Origin: Aulostomus chinensis | Lineage: Eukaryota; Chordata; Actinopteri; Syngnathiformes; Aulostomidae | Direction of reading: 5' to 3' | Assembly (NCBI GenBank): GCA_037954235.1 | Contig: JBBMOA010000016.1 | Coordinates: 26,689,883-26,753,882 of the forward strand | Length of the DNA stretch: 64,000 bases | Shown here: positions 40,791 through 52,464 of the stretch, in pieces | Layout: each line of letters begins with the position of its first letter | Position numbering within the stretch: the first letter of the stretch is position 1 | Made by a program: the position numbers and the translations under genes | Notes under the pieces: model-generated | Database searches by the model: none | Told to the model about the DNA's origin: nothing | The model's input: the letters and a program-made list of their open reading frames with translations, nothing else

Positions 40791-43700
40791 ATCAGCATGT
40801 CAATGAGCAACATCTGGAGTTGGGTAGCATTGACATGAAGGAGAGTTCAGCGGTGTGAAAACTATCACGAGATGGCTTCCACAAAGGGGGCCTGTCACAG
40901 TGCCCTTGACCTCTGACGCCACAGCGTTCTCAGGTCACTCCGGAGTCCCAGTTTCTATTATATCTGATGGAATATGCTGATGCTGTTCCTGAATGATCAG
41001 GTGAACACCTGTGGGGGAGTCCACACTGATCCACATCTGTCCAGCAGATTTCCAGGCTGGAAACCCTGGATAAGACGCAGCTGGAGCGCTAAGGTTGTTT
41101 AAGCTAACCAACGCTGCGGGTAACGGCCTTGGCGCTTCCTGTTAGATCTCCTCAGTTCAACGTGATATGTGAGGTGATGCACGAAGACCAGCGCGGACTG
41201 TCCCACAGTGGCGGCAGGAGCCAAAACTGGAACCGACTTGATTCGTGAGTTCAGAGGGAATTTAAACCTGTTTACCAAAACTAACTTTTGCATTTCCTCT
41301 TAGTGTAGACGGGGAGTTTTATTACGTTTTTATTAAGTTTTTTCGATTCTGATTCAGAAAGATCCACATTCTACATGAATGGATGACAGTCATATGCTAT
41401 AATTATAATACGTCCGTAGTAGGATTAAAAGTGCAATAACCAGCACTTCCACCTCCTGGCCAGCAGGTGTCTCCCTCACTCCTGCTGCAGGAATCTAGTC
41501 ACCTGGTTACCAGGTTGACTCAACTGCGACCGCACAGATAAACTTGACAACAGTGTCTTCCTGCTATCGGCTCTGAGACCCTCAATTGCTCGGAATCTAA
41601 AGATCAGCGACCCAATAAATGTTTTAAATAATTATTTCACCACGATCAAATAAATTCAGGTCATTTCTGTGGGTGTATAATCATTTTTGATTGTTTGTTA
41701 GTAGCGGTCTCTTGCACCTCCACCTCCAGCTCGAGCTTTGCTGGGGAAATCTCTGGGCCTCTGATGCAACATCTTGGTTTTCTCTTCCTTTGTTTAGCAA
41801 ATGACAGTCGGCCATCACTGATACACCCTCCGTCTAAAAGCTGCAAGTGATATTTTAATACATGAGGATCACATTCTTGACTCACAGGTCAGTTTGTCTA
41901 ATAAATGTCAGGAACCTGTAAAAAAAAAAAAAAAAAGACCGTCAGGACCTCCAAAACTTCCACATTACGTAGAAAACCAGCATCTATTAGCATCTGATTA
42001 GCTGATATCGGTGAAGAATCGGCAGGGTTATGACGATTCCTGACGGGTGAAGACGTGAACTCACTGCAGTAGAACTCTCTTCCCCCTGCAGGACCAGCAG
42101 AGCTGTCGAAGAGGACAGATGAGATGGAATTAAGGGATGTGGGCCTTCCTCTTAATTACAGCTGCTGCTATCAAAGCCCAGAGGTGTTTAAGGGTGTCAG
42201 GTTGTAATGCCTGGTGATTGCCCCTATAATCACCCTCCATCCAGGTGGCCTGAGTTCATCAGAAAGAGTGAGTCTCCATTAAACTGACTTCTGCCTGGAG
42301 GGCTCAGATGATTTGGAGCTGCAGCTTGTAAAAGTTGCAGATGTTTATCGCAAAAAAAGTGCAGCTCACTTATGGACTTGTGCATGTAGCCTGACGCACT
42401 GAAAGACTAAACAACCGCACACTGAAGAAACAGAGCGTCAGAGACAATCTGTCAGTAAACCTGCAGTGTCAACGCGAGGACATACAAGAACATTAACATA
42501 AGGAGATAGAAAAATGTCATATATAAAAATGTACAAGCAGATATATAAAGATAGCAACAAAAATACCAGAATCATGAATATTAACACCTCAGTCACTCTC
42601 TCTCTCACTCCAGCCCGTCCAGGCAGACGGCCGCCCTCGTAGCTCTGCTTCAAGGTTTCTGCAGAGCTTAGTCATGGGAAATGGCTGGGTCCCTCTAAAC
42701 TACACTAATTTGTAGTTCCAGCCCTGTGTAATGAGACTACATATCCCATGAGGCAACAGTTGGACCACCTTTCACCCACACTGCCACTGATCCTCCAGCA
42801 TCTCTAAAAACTGAAGATTAAAATGAGGTTTTCCATGAATGGCGCTGGGGCCCTCTGCTGTCAAGCTTCAGTATGACAGCTGCAATTTTACAAGGGTTTA
42901 TATTGCCTCCAAATTCCACCTGACTCACTGAAGTACATTTCTTCTTGCAGGCGTGCAGCGTTTGGTTCTCTGTGCTCTCAACACTCCTGGGTGTGCAGGG
43001 TTCTATCATGCTGAGGCTGCTCCTCGTTAAGCTCCACTTATCTCGCTGCGCTCAACAGTTCTCAGATTGCTGTAATTTTGGGTCAGCATTTCCAAAGGTT
43101 CCCAGCTCCTCTTGCATTCACAGCAGGCTTTTACCTGAGCTGGGAAAGAGAGGGCTGGACTTCCAGCAGCTGCTGTTATATCATCTTTAACACATTTATG
43201 AAACCATTTTGGAACATTCTCCTAAATGGTGCCCAGCACCAGCCAGCGCACCACAATGTCCTGGTACGGATCCAGAACATGCAGCTCACGACAGCCTGTC
43301 ACGTGGTCGGCTTCATTTATTAGTTTCTGATCAATCAGAATAAAAGGTCATACTTGGTGCTGCTGTCTGTGACGGTCATGTACTCACTGGTGTCAGCAGG
43401 GGGCACTGTGACCCCACGGGTTCAACCGCGGTGGTGGAACGTCAAGAGCCTGCTGAATGAAACACGGTGATGACGTTGAACTGTAAGAAAGTAATGAGAC
43501 TGAAGAAGAGACCCAGATACCTGCACGCATCCAGTGGAAACTATACATGTACTAGTTGAAGTACACAATGCAGTACACGTTGCAGTATTTGTCAAAGGGG
43601 GGGGGGGGGTTCTTATGATGACCAGAACTTTTAAACACATCTGGCAGTGATCCAAGCAGCTGCTAGTTGCTGCCATCAGAACAAACGCTCCCTCGCGGAC

Positions 43701-44301
43701 AGGACGACTGCCCCCCATCGTCCAACGCCTCGCTTCACAGGATTTTGAACTTTGTCAGCTGCTGAGCATCTGTCCTCCTCTCATGGTCTACAACTCAACC
43801 AAAGTTAGGAGTTGTAGACGTCGACGAAAACTGGATCAGACTGACGGACCTCAGCTCATCAGTTCCCACCTCCATGACACAAAAATGGCATCAGACTGTC
43901 AAAGTCCTGAATCCTGCTGTGGATGATGAGGACCTGTTAGCTCCTGCAGGATGAAACTCCTCCCAAACACGAATGAGTCCACTAATCTCCATCTTTGTTA
44001 CTGACGTTGCCTTGGAGACCACTGTCAAAACATCCTGCACGCAAATGAAGCTGGTGAGAGATCGGAGTCCCAGCCTCACGGGCAGAGCTGTGCTGATCAG
44101 GTCCGTTCTACGCGATGGTTGAGCCGCACAGATGTGCGCGGGACTGGCGGTGAATAATTCAGTAATGACTCATTCCCAAGGGGGGGGATTGTTGATTGCC
44201 AAGTGGAAGAAAGAGGCGAACCTGCCACGTGCACTCACGCTATCACGAGGTGTCAGGCTTGATGTTTGGTCTTTGAAGTGCTGCGTCTGCAGCCGTCCAG
44301 G

Positions 44302-44355
44302 CAGACCCCCCAGCCAGCAGACCCCCCAGCCAGCAGACCCCCCAGCCAGCAGATC
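44302..44355 (+). repeat. 16-bp tandem repeat, ~3.3 copies (CAGACCCCCCAGCCAG)
   Basis: Units start at 44302, 44318 and 44334, with a degenerate fourth (CAGATCCCCC). Confidence 0.9.
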
Positions 44356-44444
44356 CCCCAACAAGGATCAAGCTGCTCTCTGATCACCAGCGACCCACGC
44401 TGGCAGCAGGTGTTTGGAGCCCCTTCAAAAGGCCAGGAGCAGAG

Positions 44445-44481
<37 letters not shown>

Positions 44482-44554
44482 CTGTTAGTTAGAAGTGGAA
44501 AATTCACACTCTTTCTCGCCTCCATCTCCATTTCTCAGTCCAGCCTCAAATAGC

Positions 44555-44624
<70 letters not shown>

Positions 44625-44729
44625 GGTAACGACAGTGGTGAATGCAGGTGTCATCTATGCTACTTTTTCTTCGCTATAATAATAATAAACTGTGTAACAG
44701 CATGAGAACACACCCACTGCTGACTTTTT

Positions 44730-44783
<54 letters not shown>
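44445..44783 (+). repeat. cluster of three dinucleotide tracts
   Basis: (GT)n at 44445-44478, (CA)n at 44561-44620 and (GT)n at 44732-44783 lie within 340 nt. The CA and GT tracts in opposite orientation could pair as a stem. Confidence 0.95.
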
Positions 44784-44786
<3 letters not shown>

Positions 44787-47700
44787 GGTAAAATCTACCT
44801 TACAGTCGACAGCTGACTGACAAACACTGAACTCCACTCACAAGCTAACTATTGATCCAATATTCAAAGTGAGGGTCTTTATTAACGGCAGGAGGATCTC
44901 AGGGATCCAAGCTTGTCAGGGTTCCATGTTCCGTCCTGAAGGTTCTCCAGGAGCCTCTGGAGCCTGCAGTGACTGTGCATCATAAGTACTGGAGCTAATT
45001 GAGGTCTGTGTGCTGGCTTCATTTGAATGAGCATCCTGATGAAGTGGCCCTTGAGTCCATGAATTAGGCTGAGGGCGGAGCAGTCAGCCCCCGGGGGGTG
45101 GGGTTGGTTGGCGGTGAGGTTCAGGCCTTCCTGGCTCTTTTGCACTCCCTCCATTGGCTGTCGACTCTCATCCACGTCCACTGCTCCCTTGATTGCCTGA
45201 TTTCCTGACCAATGTTGAATACTTCTACCCTGGGGGAGGGGGGGGGGGGGTATGATAATGACTCATAGTGACTTGCTTGGGGAGAGTCGCTCCCTTGGCT
45301 TCCGCGCCGGCTCCCATCAAGGCCTCGCTTCAATACTTGATTTAATATTGGGACGCAAGTGTCACTGAGAAAATATTCAGGGACAGTCAGGAGGGCTGCG
45401 AGCAGAGGGAGAGGAGGACTCTTCAGATCCAACAGAAAACAAGGTGGGAATTCTTCTCCCTCCTCAACTCAGGTGTGATCGAGAGGGAGCTGGCAGACCT
45501 CGGACAGCACGACGTGTCGCAGAGTCTCTGAGGACAGAGACGAACACAAATGTGCTCGTAGTTTTTAAGCTAACGCTTTACTTGAATGCTAGCAAATGAA
45601 TCCCATAATAATTTTGTCTCTGGGCAGCAGTTGTCCAGCTTCTTGAACAGGAAGCAGACAGGAGCTGAGAGCTACGCACTGATGATGCGTCGGAGTGACA
45701 TTTATTGGATGGTTTAACAGGAAGTACTTCTCAACTCACTCAGGTACACTGAGAGCTTGGCGGGGGAAGGTCACAGAGGTCAAATCCAGGGGCTGAATCT
45801 CCAGCGACAGCCTACACGTCACTAACACAAGCTGATTTGATGATGTCATATTTTTGTTACCGCTCAGCTGCACCCGTACGTCTGCGCCAAGGTTTCGTCC
45901 TCTGGACAATTTTGTGCTTTTCAGCATCACACGAGAGGAGAAAGATCAAATATCTTTTGCGCCACCGTCCCGCTCGTCATCTTCAGCTGTTTGTCGTGTC
46001 CTGCACTGTAAAGCCCTTCATCTCTGAGGCAGCCCGGACTCGTGAGGACTCCTCCTCCACACTCACTCACAGCTTTTGTTCACTATTTATGAGGCAGCAG
46101 CGCTGGTCGGATGTGCTTGCGAATGGCTTTTGGATTCAGAGGGAATCAGCTGCTTACACCCTGGTGGGGATTAGTGACACTCCTGGAGCACACCAATAAT
46201 CTAGGAGATGGGGAGAGGCAGTGCACACTTACAAATGGGTTTCTGATGTACAAGTAAATCAGAGCATCTAATTACTTCAAAATCAAAAACAATCAAGTCT
46301 TTGTCACCTCCATTATCTTGACCTGCCTTTGGATCAGGAACCGTGATGCCTGTCAGCAGGTGATTTTCATGCACATTTGAAAAGACAGGCATCTGTAATT
46401 TAGGAGAGGGTGATTCTCCTCTGGGCAGTTTTTGAGAGAAGAAGATGAAGAAGACAGCAGTTGTCAAACACAGATGACCATGGCTCAAGCAGACACACCA
46501 CTTGTCCTGCATCCACGACAGAGGCAGCGGGGGCTCGCCATCATCTTGCATCCTCGCGCTTCCTGTCCGACCACTCGTTCTTTCTTCAGGGGGAAACTCT
46601 CACACACATTTGACCAGTGTGTTAACCACATGCCAGACCCGACGTGTGCCTGGGAGGCAGAGCTGCGCTGCTCTCACGCCCCAGCCTCTCCACCCCTCTT
46701 TGCATTGTGATTTAATGCTTATATTATTACTATGGTAATATTATAATACATTACATAAAACTAGGCAATGGAATTTTTCTTTTTTTAGTCAGAAGATGGT
46801 GCTATAGGCGCTATGTTGGATGTGACTGTAGAGAACCCTGGAGTAGAGGAAGAGACGTCTCAGCCGTCAGCGGCCACCAGCAAAGGAGACCTTCTACCAC
46901 AGGCTTCTACCAGAAGCACTGGAACCTGAACTATGGCATTTTCCGAAAGCAAACCTCTTTCTGACAGTAAGCCTTCAGGGCAAACTTCTCCCTTCGCTAC
47001 TGCAACCAGTGAAACATGGAGAGACTCAACTCTCAGTTGAGTAAGTTTTCCTAAGATTGTCCTCTTTCTCCTATCAGCCATGTTGCTGCTGTGGAGACAA
47101 AAAAACAAAATTTGGGAAAATCCAGGACGAAGCCGCAGGTGGGAACAGCTGCCAGGAACAAGTGTCCAACATTTTCTGATTTCTGACACTTTTCTGTCTT
47201 TGTCTGTGTCTTTTCTGACACTTCAGCTACGCTGAACAGCTACGCTGAAGGAAACCCCCCTGGCTCCCCCTCACAGACCCTGATGAACCTCTGGCAGCTC
47301 CACACGTCCACAGCAGAACATGCTTCTCCCCGGCGTAGCACGACCCAACACACCTCAAGTACCACGTTCAGCAAATGGACGGAAGATGAGCTCAAGCTTT
47401 CCAAATGGGCTCAAATGATAGCAAATACGGACTCAACCACCAAACGCAAATTAAGTTGTGTTGACCTGATAGTTTCTATCTGGCCTTTGAGACCAGAACT
47501 CCTCTCCAACTTAATCTCCACTGCCGCATGCCCAGCTCACTCACTCACACCATCAGCTGCAGCCGAGAAGTTTCTCTCCCCCTGCTCTGACCCTAAATAG
47601 CAGAGATAATCGAGGGGACGAAGGAGAGGATACCGGGTGGGTTAACAGACAAACGGGGTGCGTGAGGTAAGAAAGCCGTGAGCTGATGCTGCATGACTGT

Positions 47701-50700
47701 GCAGGGAAGAGGGAGACTGCAATAATAGAATATCTTGAAAGTGCATTTTACGAGACTCAAACTTTGCTAGCAGATCTTAATAATCAGAGAACACATGGAC
47801 CACTTGAGAAAAGTCCAGAGGAGCAGCTGAAGGATCCAACAGTCCCTGCACGTCTACCCGACGCAGGCCGGAACCGGGCTGCAGTGGCTCTGGGGTTGAG
47901 TTGGGTGAGATTTATATTTTCATATCCAAAATGTATTAAACCAGCAAGTATACAATTTTGCAATTTAGTATGAGTGAAGAAAACAAAAACAGATGGTAAT
48001 TTGATGTCAAATAAATTAAATGTAATTATATATATAAAAAAATCTATTTTTTTCCTTTGCATTCCTGCAAAAGGTATGCAATTTGTTGCTGGTGTAGCAG
48101 GATAAAAGTTCATGAATCTGACATCCCGCTCAGCACCTGCACTCCGGCGGTGTTCACCCAGTTTTACACAAGAGAGAAAGAATTAACCACTGGCAGCGTC
48201 ACAGTTACTGATGATCAAATCAAGCATAATTAGAGTTTAAAAATGTGGCATCAGAATCAGCCATTATGTCACCCAATACACCATTAGTCGTTTAATTCAA
48301 CCCTGCTACCTCCCAGTTAGCTTCGTTAGCTTCTGCTAATGCTACATACAGGAAAGTGGCAGGACAGCTGATGACAGTCAGAAATTGAGCTTCTGCTGAC
48401 AGCAACAGCAGCAGAAGGTGAAGAAATGACTGACATGCAACATCAGTCTGGCAGAGCTGCAAATCTCAGCCATGACTTCTCAGCGTAGCAGGCCTCCAGC
48501 ATCAAGGCTGGAGTTTGGAGGCCAACTGTCAGAGTGATAAAATAAAGGCTGATGTTGGAGGTCTCTCTTTGTTCAGTTGGGTATTGGCTGGTATCAGATC
48601 AGTACTCAGAATCGGTATCAGGAAGGAACAACTGGCGCACGTTACCAGACGCTGAATAATAATGTTAACGCCCATCAACCTGACTTTATCTCACAACCTT
48701 TTCGTGTCGGAATACAGCGTGCTTTTGTCAGGAATCATCACGTCTCCAGGGAACGCAGCAGGTTGACAACAAACATGAATTAATACTTGAACTATTAGTC
48801 ACCATCTGTTTACCGTCAGCCGGCAGCACCACGAGTCCCTGATAAACAGCAGCAGCCCTGAGGAGGTACACATCATGTTGACTCACTGTTCACCTCGTGT
48901 GTACTGTGCACTTGTGTACTGCTTTGTTTGTGGTTGCCAGTGGGTCATAAAGCCTCCTGATTCTAGGAGACGATTTGTGTGGTGCGATACAGATCATAAA
49001 GGTGCAACTACGGAACAGCTTTCTGACTGTTGTCACTATAATAAAATATTTTGGAATAATTTGTAACGATGATTGTGTAGCACTACAACTGATTGGCCAC
49101 CTGTCCAGAGTGACCCTGCCTCTTGCCCGATGAGAGCTTGGATAGGCTCCACCCCTTCATTTTCTTGATGAAAATTACCCGATTTCCACCATTCAGATCC
49201 TAACAACGACACGATCACAGGATTTATTACTCAATAAATAAACAATACGCGTGTTTGTGATGAACTCAGTGAATCAAAGTCAGGAGTTCCATCAAATAAG
49301 TTGTAAGTTTTTCAGATTCATCACCTCATACAAGATTAATAGCGCCCATCAACGTATGCAGCATGTTTTCCTTTAGATCTCCAATTCCCTCTCGTGATGA
49401 AGAGTACATCGCTACAGCATGTTCCATTAGCAGCTGAGTGCTGACGTGATGGCGAGCAGCGGCGCGGCAGGAGGTCAGAGGGACGCCAGGCGCTAACGCT
49501 GTGGCCATAACGTCAAAACATGAAGCTACAATACGGCTGCTTTTGTCACGAATGATTATTGTTAAAAATAATGACACAAAGTGACATTGAGCTCTGTCTG
49601 AGGCAGCGTTGGGTGACGACTTCGTTTGTGTGCATCGTCTGTTCTTTATCCACTCTGACATGTGGGATCAGCCTCCTCCTGACTTGCACAGCCTCATTTA
49701 TGCTCCTAGTGGCCAGTGCGGACAGCCGGGTGTGCGGCCACACCACAGCCAGGAATAATTACACTGAGGTAGGAGTCATCACTTCACAAGCTCTAATTAA
49801 CAGCAGATAAAAGGAGCAGGAGGAGGAGGAGGAGGAAGTGGGGATGACCGCCGCAGGGCTTTGGTATTAAACTGACAGGGCTCCATTTACAGGAAGCATG
49901 AGAAGTGAAAATAACAGTGTAATAATTCAGTTTGTTTGACTGTCTTCAGGATTAATTTTCAGAAACATGAACTGGAGGACGCCGGCGGTTCTCTCGGTGT
50001 TACATCAGAGCTCCACATGTTGGTGCAGCACGTTCAGCTCTCTGCAGCCTCTCAGGCTCCTGTAACAGTCGTTCAGCTGGAGCGTCTCACCTGCTCTTCT
50101 ATTCTTGCTGATCTGCAGAGGAGACGTGACGGTGGGTTTGTTGTCAGACTCCTGCAGCTGATCAGCAGCTGCTCCAGTCCACTGGGCTCCAGGAGCAGGA
50201 CTTCAGGAGCAGGTGTGTGAAGATCTAGGCCTCCCTCTCAATTATAGATGCAACGTTACGCAACAGAAGCTGCCTCGACTGTACTTTGATGCCTTATATA
50301 CATTCCGAGATTGCATACTTGTTAAACGCATACATTCATAAATTCCTAAATATAAAATTCAGTCAACAAGCTACATTTTGTTTTGGTTTGAATCAGAGTG
50401 CAGCAGACATCATCAGAAACATGTCGTGGCGAGCTTGCTCCTCTACTGCTGCAGTAATGGCGGCTCAGACTTCACCGTCATTGATACATAAACACACGCA
50501 AGTAAAAACTGGCGCTGTGTCTAAATATTCCCAGGCTCTGATCTCCCGATATCATAGAAACCATCTGCATAAAATATTAAATATACACTGATGTTCAAGT
50601 CCTTAGGGTACAGCTTTTCATGTATATAACTAAAAAATGCAGCACTTTTTAAAAAAAAATGTATGCATGAAGACAGGAGAGCAGTTTAGAAATGAAACAC

Positions 50701-51930
50701 CAAGAAAAAAGGAAGCTCAGTGGTGCGCTGCTGCTGTCTTCAGCCTCCTTGTCTCTTTGTAAATAGCTGTGTGTGAGCATGGAGGCATGAGGACACAACA
50801 GCGACTGTCGATGACCCCGAGACTGAAAATCAGCCTACATGACAGACCTGCTCCTACACTGCAGTCGCCTGGCTTTTCACTTCCAGCCCAGTACACACTG
50901 GAGGCTCCACAGCACACAGAGACTCAAGGATGGCGTTTATTCACCCGCTGAGCTGATTAATACATGTATGAACGTGACAAGCAAACAACCAGGGCTGTTC
51001 TCTTGCTTTACCCATCATCCATTTATCGCAGCGGCTGTCTGTGACTTCGTTCACTCAGGAAACATCACTTAGAAGTGAGAAGCCTGGTGAGATCGTCCGA
51101 TCTAGAATCAGGCAGAGACATCAGACAGTCACAACCAATCAGAACCGAGTTCCAACTGCTCTTCTTCCTCCCAACGGTAATGTCGCTCCTGATTGGTTCC
51201 TGTAGCTGATGACGCTGGTAAAGCAGCGGTGGGGAGGCGTCCTACATTATTTGAATAAACAGCTGTTGGTGCAGTTATTGTAGAAACAGACTCAAGAACA
51301 GGAGCCAGAGAACCTAGCTGAGGTTCTCTGTTTGCTCCTGACGGGATCTGTCATGTGATGGTGTCACGTGTTGTTCTTTCAGGTGTGTGACTCTACATCT
51401 GTCTGGTGCTCCAGCCTCCCTCATTTGCTTTCACTTCAGCTTGTGACTGACAGCATTTCCCAGGTGTCTTTGCTCCACACCCGGCGACATGCTGGATCTT
51501 GTTATGCTCTGCTGTGGGTGGAGAGCAGCGGTGACAGCAGATGAGTTTTACTCCTGGTCACAAGGGGCCATAAGAGGCTGTACTACAGTAGAAAAACTCC
51601 CATCTGCATCTTTAGGGATGTTTTCTACTCATGAATACTGCGGAGACTCCAGGATGTAGCAGATTCCAACCAGCCTTGATCAGGAGCTGGATTTGAATGA
51701 GTTGAGCAAGCGAGAGCCTGCATCTGCATAACCCTTTCCTCTCTTCAACACTCAGGCTGAGTGGAAAGGAGCCGTTGGTCGCCGTCATACATGCCCACCA
51801 CCCATCAGCACCTGTGCCGACTTTCCAACCTGCTCCACCATACGTCTCACCACCAACAATCCCTAAGGTGGAAACAGAATCCAGCCTCATTTCATGCCTT
51901 GTTAATTTGCATCAGAGGGGACACGACATT
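44784..51930. other. gene-poor intergenic stretch with conserved-looking blocks
   Basis: No coding exon was recognised on either strand. The stretch contains a fragment of the SINE-like family (49081-49165). It also contains unique, TAATTA-rich segments at about 46090-46420 and 49745-49815 that look like noncoding elements. A GGA-triplet tract lies at 49818-49838. The remaining small open frames are unsupported. Confidence 0.55.
49081..49165 (+). repeat. fragment of the same SINE-like/interspersed family
   Basis: The segment GGCCACCTGTCCAGAGTGAC, then CTCTTGCCCGATGAGAGC-like sequence and GGATAGGCTCCACCCC, matches the 3' half of the elements at 25.6 and 52.0 kb. It is more diverged and truncated. 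Confidence 0.65.
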
Positions 51931-51935
51931 GGTGG

Positions 51936-52464
51936 CCCGGTGGAGCAGTGGTCCTCACTGTGGCCCCCCAGCAAGAAGGTTGTGGGTGGAGCCCCGGCTG
52001 CAGCACGGGGTCTTTCTGGGTGAGTCTCCATGTTCTCCCTGTTCCTGCTGGGTTCTCTCTGGTACTCCAGCTTCCTCCACAGTCCAAAGACATCAAGAGG
52101 GACCAGGTTAATCCAGACTCTAAATTGACCGTAGGCGTGGCTGGGAGAGCCAATGGTTGTCTGTCTCTATGTGTTGGCCCTGCCATGGACTGGTGACCTG
52201 TCCAGGGGGAAGGCTGCTGGGATAGGCTCCACCCCCACCACCCTCAACAGGAGGAGAGGGGGAACATGGGGGGATGGATGATGGAGGGATGGATGATGGA
52301 TGGATGATGATGTAGGGATGGATGGATGGAAGGAGGGGTGGAGGGGTGGATGAATGGATTTATGGATGAATGGATGTATGGATGGATGGATGGAGGGAGG
52401 GATGAATGATGGATGGATGGATGGAGGGAGGGATGGATGGATGGAGGGATGGATGGATGGATGG
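51936..52464 (+). repeat. SINE-like interspersed repeat, copy 2, with expanded GGAT tail
   Basis: The body (51936-52262) is nearly identical to the copy at 25.6 kb but has a single, unduplicated head. It ends in a (GGAT)n tetranucleotide array of about 200 nt (52262-52464) with ATGA, GGAG and TGAA variants. The tail is far longer than that of copy 1, as expected for post-insertion microsatellite growth. Confidence 0.8.

Larger units (their letters stand above)
39946..44280. other. gene-poor intergenic stretch
   Basis: No gene was recognised apart from the Tc1-like fossil. It holds an A run (41919-41936) and, at about 42110-42330, a unique homeobox-site-rich block (see findings). Short open frames here show no family resemblance. 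Confidence 0.6.

Noticed and set aside
44882..45432. Minus-strand frames of about 100 codons.
   Set aside because: No family resemblance, no convincing splice context, G-run interruption; left unannotated.
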